This document shows, one piece after another, positions 62,074-64,000 of a DNA stretch of 64,000 nt. A program made the position numbers and the translations under genes. How positions within the stretch are numbered: the stretch's first letter is position 1; every line of letters starts with the position of its first letter. Under the pieces are notes generated by a model that was not told where the DNA came from, did no database searches, and was given only the letters and a program-made list of their open reading frames with translations. Source of the DNA: an uncultured Bacteroidia bacterium (GTDB taxonomy: Bacteria > Bacteroidota > Bacteroidia > Bacteroidales > F082); contig CACYHP010000002.1 in assembly GCA_902774295.1 (NCBI GenBank), forward strand, positions 248,001 through 312,000, read 5' to 3'.

Positions 62074-64000
62074 ATGGTTGACCTTCTGCAGACGAAAATA
62101 GAATACCTCAAGGGCGTGGGGCCGAAACGGGCTGAGCTTCTGAATAAGGAGCTGGGCATTTTCACGTTTCAGGACCTGCTCGATTATTTCCCTTTCAGGT
62201 ATATCGACCGCTCGCAGATTCATAAGGTCAGACAGATAAGCGACGACACCGTCTATTACCAGCTCGTTGGAACGGTGAGCAACATGCAAGCCTTTGGCAG
62301 TCCGAGAGTTACGAGGATTACAGCGACTTTCACCGACGACACTGGCTCCATCGAGTTGGTGTGGTTCAAAGGTCTGAAATGGATAAAAAACCGCTTCCAG
62401 CCGGGCAAGAAATATCTCATCTTCGGCAAGGCGAGCGTGTTTAACAACCGCTTCAACTTCACCCATCCGGATGTCGAGGACTATAACCCCGACGACGTGC
62501 TCGTCGGCGAGGCTCTGCAAGGCGTTTACAACACCACCGAGAAGATGAAAAACGCAGGTCTCGGCACCAAACAGTTTGCGAAACTCATTAAGACCTGCGT
62601 CCTTCAGGTCTGGAACATGATTCCGGAGGTTTTGCCCGAGAGTCTGGTGCTTCACGACAAGCTTCTGCCTCGAAAAGAAGCCTATTACAAGATACACCTG
62701 CCGTCGAACAGCACTGATATCCAGCGTGCTACGACGAGGTTGAAATATGAGGAGCATTTCTTCTTCCAACTTAGACTTTTAGTTCATAAAAAAGACCGTC
62801 AGATAAACACCAGAAGCGTTGTGTTTCAACAGGTTGGCAATTATTTCAACACCTTCTACAAGGAACACCTACCCTTCCCTCTCACCAACGCCCAGAAACG
62901 TGTCATCAAGGAGATCCGGGCTGACTTGAAGAGCGGCCACCAGATGAACCGACTGCTGCAAGGCGACGTCGGAAGCGGCAAGACCATTGTGGCTTTGATG
63001 ATAATGCTTCTCGCCCTCGACAACGGCTATCAGGCCGCGCTCATGGCACCGACGGAGATCCTTGCCACTCAACATCTTGAGACGTTGCGAGCGCAACTCA
63101 AAAGCATGGACGTGCACTTCGCCTTGTTGACTGGAAGCACCAAGCAATCCGAACGCAAACAGATTCTCGCCGACCTCGCAAGCGGCGACCTTCAGATAAT
63201 AATAGGTACTCACGCCTTGATTGAAGACACCGTGGTTTTCAAGAACTTAGGGCTCTGCATCATCGACGAACAGCATCGTTTCGGCGTGGCGCAGCGTGCA
63301 TCGTTTTGGGACAAGACAGCATTCCCGCCACATACTTTGGTGATGACGGCCACCCCTATTCCGCGCACCTTGGCGATGACACAATATGGAGACCTCGATG
63401 TCTCGAAAATCGACGAGCTGCCGCCAGGAAGAAAGCCTGTCAAGACAGTGCATGTGTTTCAGGAGCAACGACTTGCGATAATCGGATTCATGAAGAAACA
63501 GATTGCTGAAGGGCATCAGATATATGTCGTTTATCCGCTCATCAAGGAGTCGGAGAAGATGGACTTGATAAACCTGCAGGAGGGCTACGAGGCGATGATG
63601 CGCGACTTCCCGGAGCCCGACTATCACATCAGCGTGGTGCACGGACAGATGAAGGCCGACGACAAAGACTGGGAGATGCAGCGTTTCGTGCGTGGCGAGA
63701 CACATATCATGATAGCGACGACGGTCATCGAAGTGGGTGTCAACGTGCCGAACGCCTCGGTGATGATTATCGAGAACGCCAACAGGTTCGGGCTATCACA
63801 GCTGCATCAGCTGCGTGGAAGAGTGGGCCGTGGCGCCGAGCAGTCGTATTGTGTCTTGATAACCGACCATAAGATCACCGGCGAGGGCAAGAAACGCATG
63901 GAGACCATGGTGAAGACCAACGACGGATTCGAGATCGCGGAGGCAGACTTGCAGTTGAGAGGTCCTGGTGAGACGCAGGGGACACGGCAATCGGGAATGA
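62074..64000 (+). CDS. recG: ATP-dependent DNA helicase RecG (3' end cut by window edge)
   Basis: Open for 642 codons to the right edge. The N-terminal wedge/OB domain begins QTKIEYLKGVGPKRAELLN and continues through FRYIDRSQIHKV. Helicase motifs in order: TNAQKRVIKEI, Walker A LLQGDVGSGKTIVALM, MAPTEILATQHLE, DEAH-type IIDEQHRFGVAQR, VMTATPIPRTLAM, ATTVIEVGVNVPNASVMII, and QLHQLRGRVGRG. RecG regresses stalled forks. The final codons seen (QLRGPGETQGTRQSG) are the conserved C-terminal block, so perhaps 50-60 residues are missing. Divergent from the phosphopantetheinyl transferase gene. Confidence 0.97.
   Translation, partial: MVDLLQTKIEYLKGVGPKRAELLNKELGIFTFQDLLDYFPFRYIDRSQIHKVRQISDDTVYYQLVGTVSNMQAFGSPRVTRITATFTDDTGSIELVWFKGLKWIKNRFQPGKKYLIFGKASVFNNRFNFTHPDVEDYNPDDVLVGEALQGVYNTTEKMKNAGLGTKQFAKLIKTCVLQVWNMIPEVLPESLVLHDKLLPRKEAYYKIHLPSNSTDIQRATTRLKYEEHFFFQLRLLVHKKDRQINTRSVVFQQVGNYFNTFYKEHLPFPLTNAQKRVIKEIRADLKSGHQMNRLLQGDVGSGKTIVALMIMLLALDNGYQAALMAPTEILATQHLETLRAQLKSMDVHFALLTGSTKQSERKQILADLASGDLQIIIGTHALIEDTVVFKNLGLCIIDEQHRFGVAQRASFWDKTAFPPHTLVMTATPIPRTLAMTQYGDLDVSKIDELPPGRKPVKTVHVFQEQRLAIIGFMKKQIAEGHQIYVVYPLIKESEKMDLINLQEGYEAMMRDFPEPDYHISVVHGQMKADDKDWEMQRFVRGETHIMIATTVIEVGVNVPNASVMIIENANRFGLSQLHQLRGRVGRGAEQSYCVLITDHKITGEGKKRMETMVKTNDGFEIAEADLQLRGPGETQGTRQSGM

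Noticed and set aside
62008..62769. Upstream extension of the phosphopantetheinyl transferase frame
   Set aside because: It is antisense to recG, and the family fold begins at ATG 62007.

Overview
This 64 kb window comes from a member of the Bacteroidota, most likely an uncultured Bacteroidales-type bacterium. The evidence is many promoter elements of the form TAnnTTTG close upstream of genes, type IX secretion parts (PorZ, GldH) and cargo with PNP-type C-terminal sorting tails, a Bacteroidota-style ATP synthase operon whose subunit a carries a signal peptide, and isoprenoid synthesis by the mevalonate route. The genome is compact: neighbours often share start/stop codons, and several convergent pairs overlap at their 3' ends. 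Both edges cut genes, a thioredoxin-fold protein on the left and recG on the right.

Layout. 1-3.6 kb: secreted thioredoxin-like protein, then HMG-CoA reductase and a GYDIA-type GHMP kinase. 3.7-8.7 kb: atpB-E-F-H-A-G without atpD/atpC, with a perfect 15-bp hairpin between atpE and atpF. 8.7-16.6 kb: methyltransferase and LicD enzyme facing a four-gene operon (parallel beta-helix cargo, YfhO protein, two GT4 glycosyltransferases). 16.7-23.4 kb: Ig-like lipoprotein, RlmI-like methyltransferase, heptose-phosphate adenylyltransferase, an AT-rich orphan lipoprotein, and panC-panD-flippase. 23.5-32 kb: tRNA-Arg, porZ-recO, a NusG-like protein, gldH, mrdA-rodA, pfkA. 32-37.5 kb: aspS, a U32 protein and a radical SAM/GME-fold fusion, all invaded or flanked by a dispersed palindromic repeat. 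37.6-42.3 kb: a four-gene operon of exported proteins of unknown function, ending in an LRR protein. 42.3-44.2 kb: mevalonate kinase and diphosphomevalonate decarboxylase. 44.3-50 kb: DUF4837 lipoprotein, MltD-like transglycosylase, a peptidylarginine-deiminase-like protein, tRNA-Glu, MBL hydrolase. 50-61.4 kb: a long minus-strand run of GT9, 5'-nucleotidase, dus, lnt, holB, C25 (gingipain-family) protease and lysS. 61.4-64 kb: phosphopantetheinyl transferase divergent from recG.

The strongest unexplained signal is a short repeat unit that begins GTCATTTCGA and ends GAGAAATC. It occurs at seven loci, all between 31.9 and 54.6 kb, as inverted pairs or single halves. Four of the seven lie inside reading frames without breaking them, and a fifth forms a protein C-terminus. 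One sits at the junction between the radical SAM and GME-like parts of a fused protein. No transposase is encoded here, so the family resembles REP/BIME or Rickettsia palindromic elements moved in trans. The second candidate system is the 37.6-42.3 kb operon, in which three of four exported proteins appear to share one small domain. The third is the co-occurrence, about 7 kb apart, of a PPAD-like deiminase with all key catalytic residues and a C25 protease, a pairing known from Porphyromonas gingivalis.

All family assignments rest on reading motifs by eye; no database search was run.
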